The translations under genes and the position numbers were made by a program. A stretch of DNA of 63,387 bases from positions 1-63,387 of the forward strand of contig CAZMVD010000009.1 in the NCBI GenBank assembly GCA_964569425.1. The letters run 5' to 3'. Shown piece by piece: positions 1 to 8,548 of the stretch; the first letter of the stretch is position 1; the number at the start of each line of letters is the position of its first letter. Origin of the DNA: JACQXM01 sp964569425. Its GTDB lineage: Bacteria > Planctomycetota > Phycisphaerae > UBA1845. A model generated the notes under the pieces. That model worked only from the letters and a program-made list of their open reading frames with translations. It had not been told where the DNA came from and made no database searches.

Positions 1-206
1 TCGGCGCTTCGCCGTAGACTCTGCGCCTGATCGCGACTTATTCAGGGACGACTAATTCGTCACTAGCGGTCGAACACGATCAGTCGTTCGAGCCGTTTGC
101 GGCCCAAAAATCCGCAAACCAAAGGACCATACGCATGACAGGAGTGGAACGCCATACCCCGGATGCAAGCCAATCGCTCGGCAGGCCGGAGCGCCGCCGT
201 GTGCGT

Positions 207-424
207 TCAGCACCCGAACTTGATCCCCTGCGCCAGCGGCAAATCGGGCGAATAGTTGATCGTGTTCGTCCGCCGCCGCATGTACCCCTTCCACGAATCC
301 GACCCGCTTTCGCGCCCGCCGCCGGTCTCCTTTTCCCCGCCCAACGCCCCGCCGATCTCCGCCCCGCTGGTGCCGATGTTCACGTTGGCGATGCCACAAT
401 CGCTGCCGGCCACCAATAGGAAGC
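207..424 (-). pseudogene. Duplicated 3' end of the aldehyde dehydrogenase gene
   Basis: This stretch encodes a near copy of the last ~66 residues of the intact ALDH at 1090-2616. Both copies run in frame from AGSDCGIANVNIGTSG to a terminal IKFG-x-stop, and they differ at only about four residues. Similarity stops abruptly near 424, just before the AGSDC segment, so the N-terminal ~440 residues and the catalytic Cys are absent. No start codon or ribosome binding site of its own is evident. It lies downstream of the dioxygenase-like gene on the same strand, so the pair of copies forms ~210-bp imperfect direct repeats around that gene. It is probably a non-functional duplication scar. Confidence 0.85.
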
Positions 425-462
425 AAGGTCTCGTGGTTGCGTCAGCTTTCGACAGCTTGACA

Positions 463-1014
463 TCAGTTTCCGACCAGCCGGACCTCAACCGCGAAACTTA
501 GCACGCCGTCTTGGCCGCGTGCGGGTCGCACGATAATCGTCTCTGAGCCCGCCGGTGGGGTATGTCGCCTGCGCGCTTCGGTGATCAGCGGATCGCCCTC
601 GAACCAGACGTCCACAAACCGAGGGTGGTGTGCTGGTGCAGTAATAATCAGGTGAATATGCGCCGGCTCGGTGCCTTGCGGATACGGCCCCGGCTTAATG
701 CTTTGGAAAATGAAGCGCCCTTGTTCGTTGGTGATGGCAACACGACGGAGACGGGGGACGCGCGTCGGCGAGTTCGCGGGATTGTAGAGGCCCCCAGCGT
801 CGGCGTGGTAGGCAATGACCGCCGCATCCGCGAGCGGCCGTCCGTCATAACCCAATACGAGGCCTGAGAGCTCGATGCGTTCGCCCGGTTCCTCATTGCC
901 CGCCACAACAACCGGCTGCAGTGGATTCGCACCCGGCCGCGGCCGGGCCTCCTGCCGGGCCGTCGCCACGCAGGCCCCGGCAATAATCACGACGAGAAAG
1001 CCGATTTTGGTCAT
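463..1014 (-). CDS. Secreted intradiol ring-cleavage dioxygenase-like protein
   Basis: A 183-residue protein starting at ATG 1014 (MTKIGFLVVIIAGACVATA, a signal peptide). The body resembles the core of intradiol dioxygenases such as the protocatechuate 3,4-dioxygenase beta chain: a transthyretin-like beta fold segment (LSGLVLGYDGRPLADAAV, GRFIFQSIKPGPYP) followed by EPAHIHL, which carries the two iron-binding histidines typical of the family. It is shorter than catabolic enzymes (~230 residues) and exported, so a role outside classical aromatic degradation is likely. The substrate is unknown. The gene sits between an intact ALDH gene and a duplicated ALDH tail on the same strand. Confidence 0.75.
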   Translation of the reverse strand: MTKIGFLVVIIAGACVATARQEARPRPGANPLQPVVVAGNEEPGERIELSGLVLGYDGRPLADAAVIAYHADAGGLYNPANSPTRVPRLRRVAITNEQGRFIFQSIKPGPYPQGTEPAHIHLIITAPAHHPRFVDVWFEGDPLITEARRRHTPPAGSETIIVRPARGQDGVLSFAVEVRLVGN

Positions 1015-1089
1015 GTCCGGCAATTCAGTTTAGATAGCACTTCGGGCCATTGCGGACGAACTTCATGAGAAACGAACAGCTTCGATGCG

Positions 1090-2616
1090 TCAATCCCCAA
1101 ACTTGATCCCCTGCGCCAGCGGCAAGTCCGGCGAGTAGTTGATCGTGTTCGTCTGCCGCCGCATGTATGCCTTCCACGAATCCGACCCGCTCTCGCGCCC
1201 ACCGCCGGTCTCCTTTTCCCCGCCGAAGGCCCCGCCGATCTCCGCCCCGCTGGTGCCGATGTTCACATTGGCGATGCCGCAATCGCTCCCCGCGGCCGAT
1301 AGGAACCGCTCCGCCTCCAGCAGGTTCCGCGTAAAAATGGCCGAACTCAGGCCCTGCGGCACGCCGTTGTGCAGCGCCATGGCCTCGTCCAGCGACTTGT
1401 AGGCAATAAGGTACAGAATCGGCGCGAAGGTCTCCTCCTGCACAATGGCAAACTCATTCCTCGCCGCGGCAATGCACGGCGTCACGTAGCAGCCGCCGGG
1501 GTACTGCGAGCCCTCCAGCTTCTGCCCGCCGTAGAGCACCTCGCCGCCCTCCTGCTTCAGCCGGGCGATCGCCTTCATCATGTCCTCCACCGCCCGCTTG
1601 TCGATCAGCGGTCCCATCAGCGTCCCCGCTTCCATGGGGTTGCCGATGCGCACCTGCTTGTACGCCGCGATCAGCCGCTCCACCAGTTCGCCGCGGATCG
1701 ACTCATGCACGATGATCCGCCGCGTCGACGTGCACCGCTGCCCGGCCGTGCCCACCGCGCCGAACACGATCGCCCGCATCGCCAGGTTCAAATCCGCCTC
1801 CGGTGTTACAATGATGGCATTGTTGCCGCCCAGTTCCAGGATCGTCCGCCCCAACCGTTTGCCCACCACCTCGCCGACGCGATAACCCATCGAACAGCTT
1901 CCGGTGGCCGACACCAACGGAATCCGCCGGTCATGGATCAGCCGATCCCCGATGGTCCGGCCCGGACCGATCACCAGGCTGAAGATCGCCGGATCTACCC
2001 CCGTTTCCCGGCACACCCGCTCCGCAATCCGCGTGCACGCCACCGCGCACAAAGGCGTTTGCGACGACGGCTTCCAGATCACCGCGTCACCGCACACCGC
2101 GGCCAGGGCCGTGTTCCACGACCACACCGCCACGGGGAAATTAAACGCCGAAATCACCCCTACCACCCCCAGCGGATGCCACTGCTCGTACATACGGTGC
2201 CCCGGCCGCTCGGAGTGCATGGTCAATCCGTAAAGCTGCCGCGAGAGTCCGACTGCGAAGTCGCAGATGTCGATCATCTCCTGCACTTCGCCTTCGCCTT
2301 CGGCACGGATCTTGCCCATCTCCAACGTGACCAGCGCGCCCAGGTCCGCCTTCACCTCGCGCAGGGCGTTGCCCAGGCGGCGAATGGTTTCGCCGCGCAC
2401 CGGCGCCGGCACGCTCCGCCATTGGAGGAACGCCTGATGGGCGCGCTCGGCCACCCGGTCATACTCAGCCTCGCTAAGCTGCCGCACCGACGCGATCGGC
2501 TTGCCGTCGATGGGCGACGTGGAGACCAGCCTTTCGCCGCTTCCCAGCCAGTCGCCGCAGAAGCCGCCGGGGTTCGTCTCTTCCACTCCCAGTCGGCGTA
2601 ACAGTTCTTGCATGGC
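1090..2616 (-). CDS. Aldehyde dehydrogenase, ALDH7-like (aminoadipate semialdehyde / piperideine-6-carboxylate type)
   Basis: The protein has 508 residues from the ATG at 2616 (MQELLRRLGVEETNPG). An upstream in-frame start would only add an unusual tail. It shows the full NAD(P)-dependent ALDH plan: cofactor segment SAFNFPVAVWSWN and WKPSSQTPL, the glutamate motif ELGGNNAI, and the catalytic cysteine in GTAGQRCTSTRR. The C-terminal ESGSDSWKAYMRR and NYSPDLPLAQGI resemble antiquitin/AmaB (ALDH7), which oxidises alpha-aminoadipate semialdehyde in lysine catabolism. The substrate assignment comes from family resemblance only. It is downstream of oleB on the same strand. The last ~210 bp are repeated at 207-424. 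Confidence 0.88.
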   Translation of the reverse strand, partial: AMQELLRRLGVEETNPGGFCGDWLGSGERLVSTSPIDGKPIASVRQLSEAEYDRVAERAHQAFLQWRSVPAPVRGETIRRLGNALREVKADLGALVTLEMGKIRAEGEGEVQEMIDICDFAVGLSRQLYGLTMHSERPGHRMYEQWHPLGVVGVISAFNFPVAVWSWNTALAAVCGDAVIWKPSSQTPLCAVACTRIAERVCRETGVDPAIFSLVIGPGRTIGDRLIHDRRIPLVSATGSCSMGYRVGEVVGKRLGRTILELGGNNAIIVTPEADLNLAMRAIVFGAVGTAGQRCTSTRRIIVHESIRGELVERLIAAYKQVRIGNPMEAGTLMGPLIDKRAVEDMMKAIARLKQEGGEVLYGGQKLEGSQYPGGCYVTPCIAAARNEFAIVQEETFAPILYLIAYKSLDEAMALHNGVPQGLSSAIFTRNLLEAERFLSAAGSDCGIANVNIGTSGAEIGGAFGGEKETGGGRESGSDSWKAYMRRQTNTINYSPDLPLAQGIKFGD

Positions 2617-2647
2617 GTTCCTCGCAGAGTTGAACGTGTTCGTCCTG

Positions 2648-3619
2648 TCAATTCCCCCGGGCAGGATAGTTGCCGCCCGCATTCCCCGTCAACATTTCAC
2701 CGCCCTCCGACGCACCCGCCGCCCGGGCGCTGGAATCCGCCGCGGCGCCCGAGGTCAGCAGAAACGTGCGCAGGGCCGGAACGATGCGTTCGCACGCGTC
2801 CTCCACTACGTAGTGCCCCGCGTCGTCATAGCGATGGACCGCGGCCCGCGGAAACACCTGCCGCCAACGATCCAGAAAATGGTCGTGGAAGCAGAAATCC
2901 CGTCCGCCCCAGAAAATGACGGCCGGGCGGTCGCGAAAAGCACCCAGTCCCGCCTCCATGCGCTTGATCTGCTGATAGCTCCCCATCCACGGGTGCAGCG
3001 GAATGTCCTCGACAAACCGCTGCACGGCGATTCGATCCCGGATCCGTCGGTAAGGAAACAGATACCCCCGCCGCACGGCCGGCGTGAGCCGCTCACGCCG
3101 CGCACTGGCCATCAGCAGGGCCCCCCGCACAAAACCGTTCAGCCCGCGAATCAGGACATCGCTCACGACCGGAAAACCGCACATCCGCAGCCGCCAGGGG
3201 CACGGGCCGAAGAACGCCGCCGTGTTGAAGATGATGAAGCGCCGCACTCGCTCCGGGTGCCGCACGGCCCATCCGAACCCGATGGCTCCGCCCCAGTCGT
3301 GCACGCCCAGCGTCACCTCGCCGACGCCCAGTTGTTCCAGCAGGCTTTCCACGTTGGCGATGTGCGTCCCCAACGTATAGGCGTACCGGCCCGGCTTGTC
3401 CGAAAGCCCGCAGCCGATATGGTCCGGCGCAATCACGCGAAACCGCTCACGCAGCGCCAGAATGAGCGCACGAAAGTGGAATGACCACGTCGGGTTTCCA
3501 TGCAGCAGAACCACCACCGGGCCCTGCCCCTCGTCGACGTAGTGCATGCGCCCCCCGCCGACGTCGCCATAGTGCGAAACAAACGGATAAAGGGCGCGCA
3601 CGTCGGATGGAAGTACCAT
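2648..3619 (-). CDS. oleB: Alpha/beta hydrolase, OleB-type (haloalkane dehalogenase family)
   Basis: The enzyme is an alpha/beta hydrolase of the haloalkane dehalogenase family. It has an oxyanion HGNPTWS motif, nucleophile Asp108 in GVHDWGGAIG, and the late histidine in DDAGHYVVED. I chose ATG 3619 (MVLPSDVRALYPF); an in-frame GTG lies two codons upstream at 3625. In long-chain olefin biosynthesis OleB acts as a beta-lactone decarboxylase, turning the OleC product into a cis-olefin. The call rests on direct adjacency to oleA, whose stop codon lies only ~8 bp before this start. The C-terminal ~35 residues are a low-complexity extension. oleC and oleD are not in the window. Confidence 0.82.
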   Translation of the reverse strand: MVLPSDVRALYPFVSHYGDVGGGRMHYVDEGQGPVVVLLHGNPTWSFHFRALILALRERFRVIAPDHIGCGLSDKPGRYAYTLGTHIANVESLLEQLGVGEVTLGVHDWGGAIGFGWAVRHPERVRRFIIFNTAAFFGPCPWRLRMCGFPVVSDVLIRGLNGFVRGALLMASARRERLTPAVRRGYLFPYRRIRDRIAVQRFVEDIPLHPWMGSYQQIKRMEAGLGAFRDRPAVIFWGGRDFCFHDHFLDRWRQVFPRAAVHRYDDAGHYVVEDACERIVPALRTFLLTSGAAADSSARAAGASEGGEMLTGNAGGNYPARGN

Positions 3620-3626
3620 CACCACG

Positions 3627-4676
3627 TCACCATTGCGCGCCGAGCATCACACAGCTCAATCCGCTGCCGATGCCCAGCAGCGCGATGCGCGCCCCCGCGT
3701 CCGGCGGGTCGCGTTCCAACCCCAGCGCCATGGTCAACGGCAGCGACACCGATCCCACGTTCCCCAGAAACTCAAAGGTCGAAAAATCACGCGCCGCATC
3801 GAGCCCGATCGCTTCATAAAACCGATCGCGATGCGCCACCCCCACCTGATGACAATACGTCCGCGCAATGTCGTCCGCTCGCCAGCCCAGTTGCGCGCGG
3901 AACGCCGTCCACGTCTCCGCCGCCAGCGCGCAGCCCCCCTCCAGCAGAAGCTCCGAATCGGTACTCATGCTCATGGACGCATTCGCCCCAAAGCCGGTAT
4001 CCGCGCTGCCCCGGCACAGTTGATGATGTTCCGTCGCCGAACGAACCACCCCCCCAACCAGCCGATGATCCGTCGTGGCCACGGATTCATGCGCCATCAC
4101 CAGCCCCACCGCCCCCGATCCAATAGTCAACGAGGCAAACGCCGTCTTGAACTCCGCCCGCGTCAGCCGCGGCGCCTTTAGCAGTTGATCGATGGTCGTG
4201 CGGACGAGCTGCCGGCTGCTCTCCCCCGCCACGATCAGTCCGCGCTTCACCTGACCAAGTTCGATCATGTTCCCCAGGGAGATCATCCCGTTCAAAAAGC
4301 CCAGACAGGCGTTGGATATATCGTGCATCACGGAACGCTTCGGCAGGCCCAGATTGTGGTGCACCACGGACGCCGTCGCCGGCTCCAGAAAATCTCGCGA
4401 TACCGCCGTATGAAAAAGGCACTCGATCTGTTCCGGTTCAACCCCGGCGTTCGCCATCGCCTCCCGCCCCGCGCGCGTGCTCGCATCGCTGGGCAGAGTC
4501 CCCTCCTCCCACAGCCGCCGTTCCCGGATCCCGGTCATCAGCTCCAATCGCCCCGCGTGCAGCCCGAAACGCTCGTAAACCGGCGCCAGCTCCTGCTCGA
4601 TCGCTTCCGAAGTAACCCGCCCTTCGGGCAGTACGTAACCGAGAGCCTCCAAACGGACATGACGGTAATGGAACAT
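3627..4676 (-). CDS. oleA: OleA, thiolase-fold acyl-CoA condensing enzyme (FabH-like)
   Basis: A 349-residue thiolase-superfamily protein close in plan to 3-oxoacyl-ACP synthase III. The catalytic triad is visible: Cys124 in SNACLGFLNG, His276 in YCHQVG and Asn306 in FLGNVGS. OleA condenses two fatty acyl-CoAs head to head into a beta-ketoacid, the first step of long-chain olefin synthesis. Adjacency to an OleB-like hydrolase separates it from FabH. ATG 4676 opens a leader (MFHYRHVRLEALGYVLPEG) typical of the family. It is the first gene of the minus-strand group and faces a divergent cyclophilin gene. Confidence 0.88.
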   Translation of the reverse strand: MFHYRHVRLEALGYVLPEGRVTSEAIEQELAPVYERFGLHAGRLELMTGIRERRLWEEGTLPSDASTRAGREAMANAGVEPEQIECLFHTAVSRDFLEPATASVVHHNLGLPKRSVMHDISNACLGFLNGMISLGNMIELGQVKRGLIVAGESSRQLVRTTIDQLLKAPRLTRAEFKTAFASLTIGSGAVGLVMAHESVATTDHRLVGGVVRSATEHHQLCRGSADTGFGANASMSMSTDSELLLEGGCALAAETWTAFRAQLGWRADDIARTYCHQVGVAHRDRFYEAIGLDAARDFSTFEFLGNVGSVSLPLTMALGLERDPPDAGARIALLGIGSGLSCVMLGAQW

Positions 4677-5047
4677 GGTTAAGGCACTGTCGACTCGATG
4701 GGCCCAGGCACCGGCCCGGATTCGGCCAACGGCACCGGCACCGTGGCAAACGGGCCACGATCATAGGGCGACGGCCGACGAACACAACCGCAATCCCGAG
4801 AGACCAAACCGCCGCCCTTGAGAAAATCACTTGGGACTTTCCCGGGCGCCGGGCAACTGGTACGCCGCTCGTGGGTACAACTCCAGGAGGCCGACTTTTC
4901 ATAAAGGCCGGACCGCGCGCCGCGACTGGACATGCGGGCGGATTACGCGACAATGCCAATCCGCCCGGACGACGTCCGACTCGCGCGGTGCAGCAGGTAA
5001 GGCCGCGTTGGCGCGGGAGCGAGTGGCGTCTGTTCGAACGAGGAACA
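4677..5047. other. Divergent intergenic region oleA / cyclophilin
   Basis: About 370 bp without a convincing gene. It must hold the promoters for oleA (minus) and the cyclophilin gene (plus). I could not pick out clear -35/-10 pairs, and there is no sigma-54-type GG/GC pair. In-frame upward extensions of the cyclophilin ORF here have no signal-peptide logic. Confidence 0.5.
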
Positions 5048-6073
5048 ATGCGCGTTTATCGGGCCTCAGTTGTTCTTGCCCTTCTCTTATCCCCGCTGGT
5101 TCGCCCTGCGCACGGCCAAGAAGCTCAATCCGTGTCCGCGATCCCCGGACTGCGGGCCTCCGTGCGAATCAAGTCCAATCCGACCCCCATCGGACAACCC
5201 GTTTGGGCGCAGTTCCTGATCGAAAACGTTTCCGATGAGCCCATTACGCTCACCGTTCCCGGCACCGAACCGGACATCCCGCTGCCCGAGATGGGGCTGC
5301 CCCTTTCCCACATCTTCAGCGGCGGGTCGGCACCCGCTGTGCTGCTGAGCACCGAATCCGGCCGCCGGTTCGACCAACCGGTTTCCTATCGCCCACCCAA
5401 AGAAGCGCCCATCGTCATCGTCGGCGCGCACAGCGTTGTCGGCGCCATGATCGATCTACGCGAGTTCTACCCCTCCCTCCGTGGCGCCGGTCAATATCGC
5501 CTCACCTGGCGCCCCTACGCCGGCGCCGCCAGTTGGGAAAACGCCCTCATCAACATCGCCCCTCTTAAGCAGGCCGAAATCGTCACCGACGAGGGTCGAC
5601 TCACCCTGCGCTTCTTCTACGACGACGCCCCCCAGGCCGTTGCCAACTTCATCGATCTCGCCAAGTCCGGATTCTACGACAACAAGGCGTTCCACCGCCT
5701 TGAGCCCGGATACCTCCTCCAGGGCGGCTGCCCCCGCGGCGACGGCACCGGCATCCGCCTCGACGGCAAACGCATCCCCGCCGAACCCAACAGCCGCCGT
5801 CACGACAAAGGCACTGTCTCCATGGCCCTGCTCGACGACGACCCCGATTCCGCAAGCTGCCAGTTCTTTATCTGCAATACCCGACAGAAAGACTGGGATG
5901 GCAAATACACCGTTTTCGCCGAACTCGTCGGCGATGATTCCTTTGCCGTGCTCGATCGGTTGATGGCCACCCCCGTTGACGACCTCGGCCGCCCCCTCCG
6001 CACCTTGTACATGCGGTCGGTGCGCATCGTCGACGCCCCACCCCAGCCCTTCGACGGCCGCTCCATGCCGTAG
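5048..6073 (+). CDS. Exported peptidyl-prolyl cis-trans isomerase, cyclophilin type
   Basis: A 341-residue protein. The start at ATG 5048 is chosen because it opens a signal peptide (MRVYRASVVLALLLSPLVRP...AHGQ). Residues ~30-170 form an N-terminal beta-rich domain with no clear family. The C-terminal ~160 residues are a cyclophilin domain: LTLRFFYDDAPQAVANFIDL, FHRLEPGYLLQGG, ASCQFFICN and YTVFAELVGD. It would catalyse proline isomerisation during folding of exported proteins. It appears monocistronic and stands convergent to the SGNH-protein gene. Confidence 0.88.
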   Translation: MRVYRASVVLALLLSPLVRPAHGQEAQSVSAIPGLRASVRIKSNPTPIGQPVWAQFLIENVSDEPITLTVPGTEPDIPLPEMGLPLSHIFSGGSAPAVLLSTESGRRFDQPVSYRPPKEAPIVIVGAHSVVGAMIDLREFYPSLRGAGQYRLTWRPYAGAASWENALINIAPLKQAEIVTDEGRLTLRFFYDDAPQAVANFIDLAKSGFYDNKAFHRLEPGYLLQGGCPRGDGTGIRLDGKRIPAEPNSRRHDKGTVSMALLDDDPDSASCQFFICNTRQKDWDGKYTVFAELVGDDSFAVLDRLMATPVDDLGRPLRTLYMRSVRIVDAPPQPFDGRSMP

Positions 6074-6158
6074 GTTCATCCTCAGGAAGGACTTCCCCAG
6101 AAAGTTCATCCCCAGGCAAGTCGTGCGGCTTCGGACCGCGCATCGCCGCAGCGCACGC

Positions 6159-7586
6159 TCAAGGCACACCCGCGCTGGCCGTGACCGGCTCGCCGATCTG
6201 CCGCAGAAACTCGTTCACCGCCTCTGCGACCACGGCATGTCCTTCCGGCGACCAATGCTGGTCATACGTATAGTAGGCTTGGCGTCCTGCCGCGATCGCA
6301 TCGCGCAACGCCGGCGTCAGGCTCAAGAAGTGAATGGACTCCCGCGAACAGTACTCGCCCACGACTTGCTCCCGCGCTTCCGCCCGCTCCACCAACTGGG
6401 CGAGTAGTTCCTCTCCCTCAGGAAGTTCCTTCTTGTAGCTGATTCGCATAAACGCCCGCACCTTCTCACCGGGCAGCCCGTCCGCCACCAGCGGCAAGGC
6501 GACGTGCGCCTTGGTCGGAGCAAACAGCACCACCAGTTCCGCGCCCGCCGCACGGCACGCCTCCTTCATCGCCTGAATCTGTCCTCGCGGGTTCAGCCAG
6601 TGCTTGTTCAGGGCGAACTCTTCCCGCCCCTCGTACAAATCGCGCAATTGCTTCGGCTCAAACGAATAAGACCGCGCCGCCGACCCCGCCGGAATCGAGA
6701 GCGGCAGCCAATCCAGAACCTCCACCCCGCGCACCTCCGCTTGCGCTCCCACGCGCCCGAACGTCCCGATCAGGAAGTTGTCCAGCCCGTTAAGCACCGG
6801 CGAACGGCCCAGGTACTCCTCCATCCTCTTGGAAAAACTCGGACGCTTGCGCTTCTCGTCCGTCTTGGCCGAGCGAAAGTCATTCCCCTCGTAAATCATG
6901 CACAGCACCATGCTCGGTTTCAGGCCCAACCCCACCGCCTTCAGCGACTCCAGGTAATGCAGCGGGTCATACCCCGACATCCCCAGGTTGCACACGCTCC
7001 CCTCTCTCAACGCTTCCAGCCGTGCCGGCCAGACATGCTCATCCGACACGCTCGACCCCTCCACGAACGAATCACCCAGCGCCACCACGTCGCACTGTTC
7101 GCGATCCTCCCGGTTGCGATACCCCCGCCGGTCGGTGGTCAACACGCACGAAACCTCGCCAAACCCCGCCGGTGCATGGGGGAATGTTCGCGCCGCCTGC
7201 GGCTTGTCCACAAAGACAATCGGCCCGAATCGCTCGTTTGGCGGCCGGTGGTACGCAAACTCAGCCTTCACGTAATGCTCCGTCTGCGGCGAACGCAGCA
7301 GATAATCAACCAGCGCCGCCCCCGGAAAAAACACCGCCAGACCCGCCAGCACCTGAAACCACCGCCGCCGATACACCGCACCCGTCGACCAGTCCACGTA
7401 GAAACTGATGATCGTGAACACCGCGATCCCCAGGTTCGCATAGAAATGCTCGCGCGAATAACGCCCCAGCAAGGTGTGCCGGTCGCGCGCAATCAGCTCC
7501 ACCACGTCGCTGGGGATGATCCACGCCGCCAGGTTCAGGACCACCATCAGCGTCAACCAGATCTTCTGCCGCGCTATCAGCTTCAT
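6159..7586 (-). CDS. Membrane-anchored SGNH/GDSL-type hydrolase-like protein
   Basis: A 475-residue protein from ATG 7586 (MKLIARQKIWLTLMVVLNLA). Two or three N-terminal membrane segments precede a catalytic-type domain with the GDS block (VALGDSFVEG) and a late Asp-His block (YDQHWSPEGH), the arrangement of SGNH hydrolases and AlgJ/AlgX-like O-acetyl transferases or esterases. It is third in an operon-like row after a heptosyltransferase and an LPS-type kinase, so a role in modifying surface glycans is plausible. The substrate is unknown. Confidence 0.7.
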   Translation of the reverse strand: MKLIARQKIWLTLMVVLNLAAWIIPSDVVELIARDRHTLLGRYSREHFYANLGIAVFTIISFYVDWSTGAVYRRRWFQVLAGLAVFFPGAALVDYLLRSPQTEHYVKAEFAYHRPPNERFGPIVFVDKPQAARTFPHAPAGFGEVSCVLTTDRRGYRNREDREQCDVVALGDSFVEGSSVSDEHVWPARLEALREGSVCNLGMSGYDPLHYLESLKAVGLGLKPSMVLCMIYEGNDFRSAKTDEKRKRPSFSKRMEEYLGRSPVLNGLDNFLIGTFGRVGAQAEVRGVEVLDWLPLSIPAGSAARSYSFEPKQLRDLYEGREEFALNKHWLNPRGQIQAMKEACRAAGAELVVLFAPTKAHVALPLVADGLPGEKVRAFMRISYKKELPEGEELLAQLVERAEAREQVVGEYCSRESIHFLSLTPALRDAIAAGRQAYYTYDQHWSPEGHAVVAEAVNEFLRQIGEPVTASAGVP

Positions 7587-7684
7587 CCGACTCGTCGCTC
7601 CCGTCTGGCCCACCCCTCCGCGTCCTTGTGGTCACGCCGGCCCTCTACACCCGGAGTCAAAGGGCCGCCGTACCATTACTCCGT

Positions 7685-8548
7685 TCAATCGCCACACGCC
7701 ACCCGCCTTCGCTGATCGTGCCGCGCGATCGCCTCGGTCTTCCCCGCCACCAGGTACGCCAGACGCCGCCAATCCCACCCCAGACCGGATTCCGCCAGAT
7801 AGAGCATTAACCAGCCCAGCCGATCGGCCCGCGAAACGTATCCCGGCGTCGAGTAATTCAGCGCCGCGAGATCCTTCACCCTCCACCGCCAAACGAACCA
7901 GTCCGGCCGCATCACCCGTTGCAGGTCGATCAGCCGAACCGCTTCCCTTCCCGGCGCATCCCCATCGTAAAACAAATGTGACAGATACAAATCCCGATGT
8001 ACATACCCCGCGCGATGCAGCGCTCCCACCATTCGCGCGGTCAACGGCGCCACCCGCTCGATAAACCCGCGCTCCCGCCCCGCCGCTTCTTTCGCCCACG
8101 CCTCAAGCGAACGTCCCCCCGCCCCCGCCAGCAGCACCGCGCTGCGCAGTTCCCGCCGACCGCGAAGCGACTCCCCGAACGCCACCGCCTGCGCGCAGGT
8201 AATCCCCGCCCGCGTCAACTGGCGCGACCATTCCCACTCCACCCCCGCCACACTGCGGGCGCCGGAGCGGGAGTTACGGGCGTCGCGCCGCGCCGCAGCC
8301 GGCGGCTCGGTATAGCGTTTCAGAAAGAAAGTGCGCATCGTGCCGTGGTCATCGAGCGAAATGCACAGTCGCTCGCGCCACCCCGCCAGCCCCGGCTTGT
8401 TCAAACGCGCATCGTTCGCCTGCGCAAACAACGCATCCAGCCTGTCCAGTCCGTTGGCCCGCAGCAGCCCTTCGTATTCCGGCGCCACCCACAAATCGTT
8501 GACCGCAATCGCGTCCCGCGCCTGTACTCTTGTTCCACGCGCTCTCAT
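7685..8548 (-). CDS. Lipopolysaccharide-core-type (Kdo/WaaP-like) kinase
   Basis: A 287-residue protein kinase-fold enzyme starting at ATG 8548, which overlaps the stop of the upstream heptosyltransferase gene (ATGA arrangement), so the two are translationally coupled. Kinase motifs are the catalytic loop HRDLYLSHLFY and the metal-binding LIDLQR. This pattern matches the WaaP/InaA/Kdo kinase group, which phosphorylates the inner core of lipopolysaccharide. The in-frame extension upstream of 8548 lies inside the heptosyltransferase gene and was rejected. Confidence 0.8.
   Translation of the reverse strand: MRARGTRVQARDAIAVNDLWVAPEYEGLLRANGLDRLDALFAQANDARLNKPGLAGWRERLCISLDDHGTMRTFFLKRYTEPPAAARRDARNSRSGARSVAGVEWEWSRQLTRAGITCAQAVAFGESLRGRRELRSAVLLAGAGGRSLEAWAKEAAGRERGFIERVAPLTARMVGALHRAGYVHRDLYLSHLFYDGDAPGREAVRLIDLQRVMRPDWFVWRWRVKDLAALNYSTPGYVSRADRLGWLMLYLAESGLGWDWRRLAYLVAGKTEAIARHDQRRRVACGD

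Noticed and set aside
1369..2601. Long plus-strand ORF opposite the ALDH gene
   Set aside because: It is the mirror frame of a well-supported ALDH gene and gives an Arg/His/Pro-rich translation without motifs.
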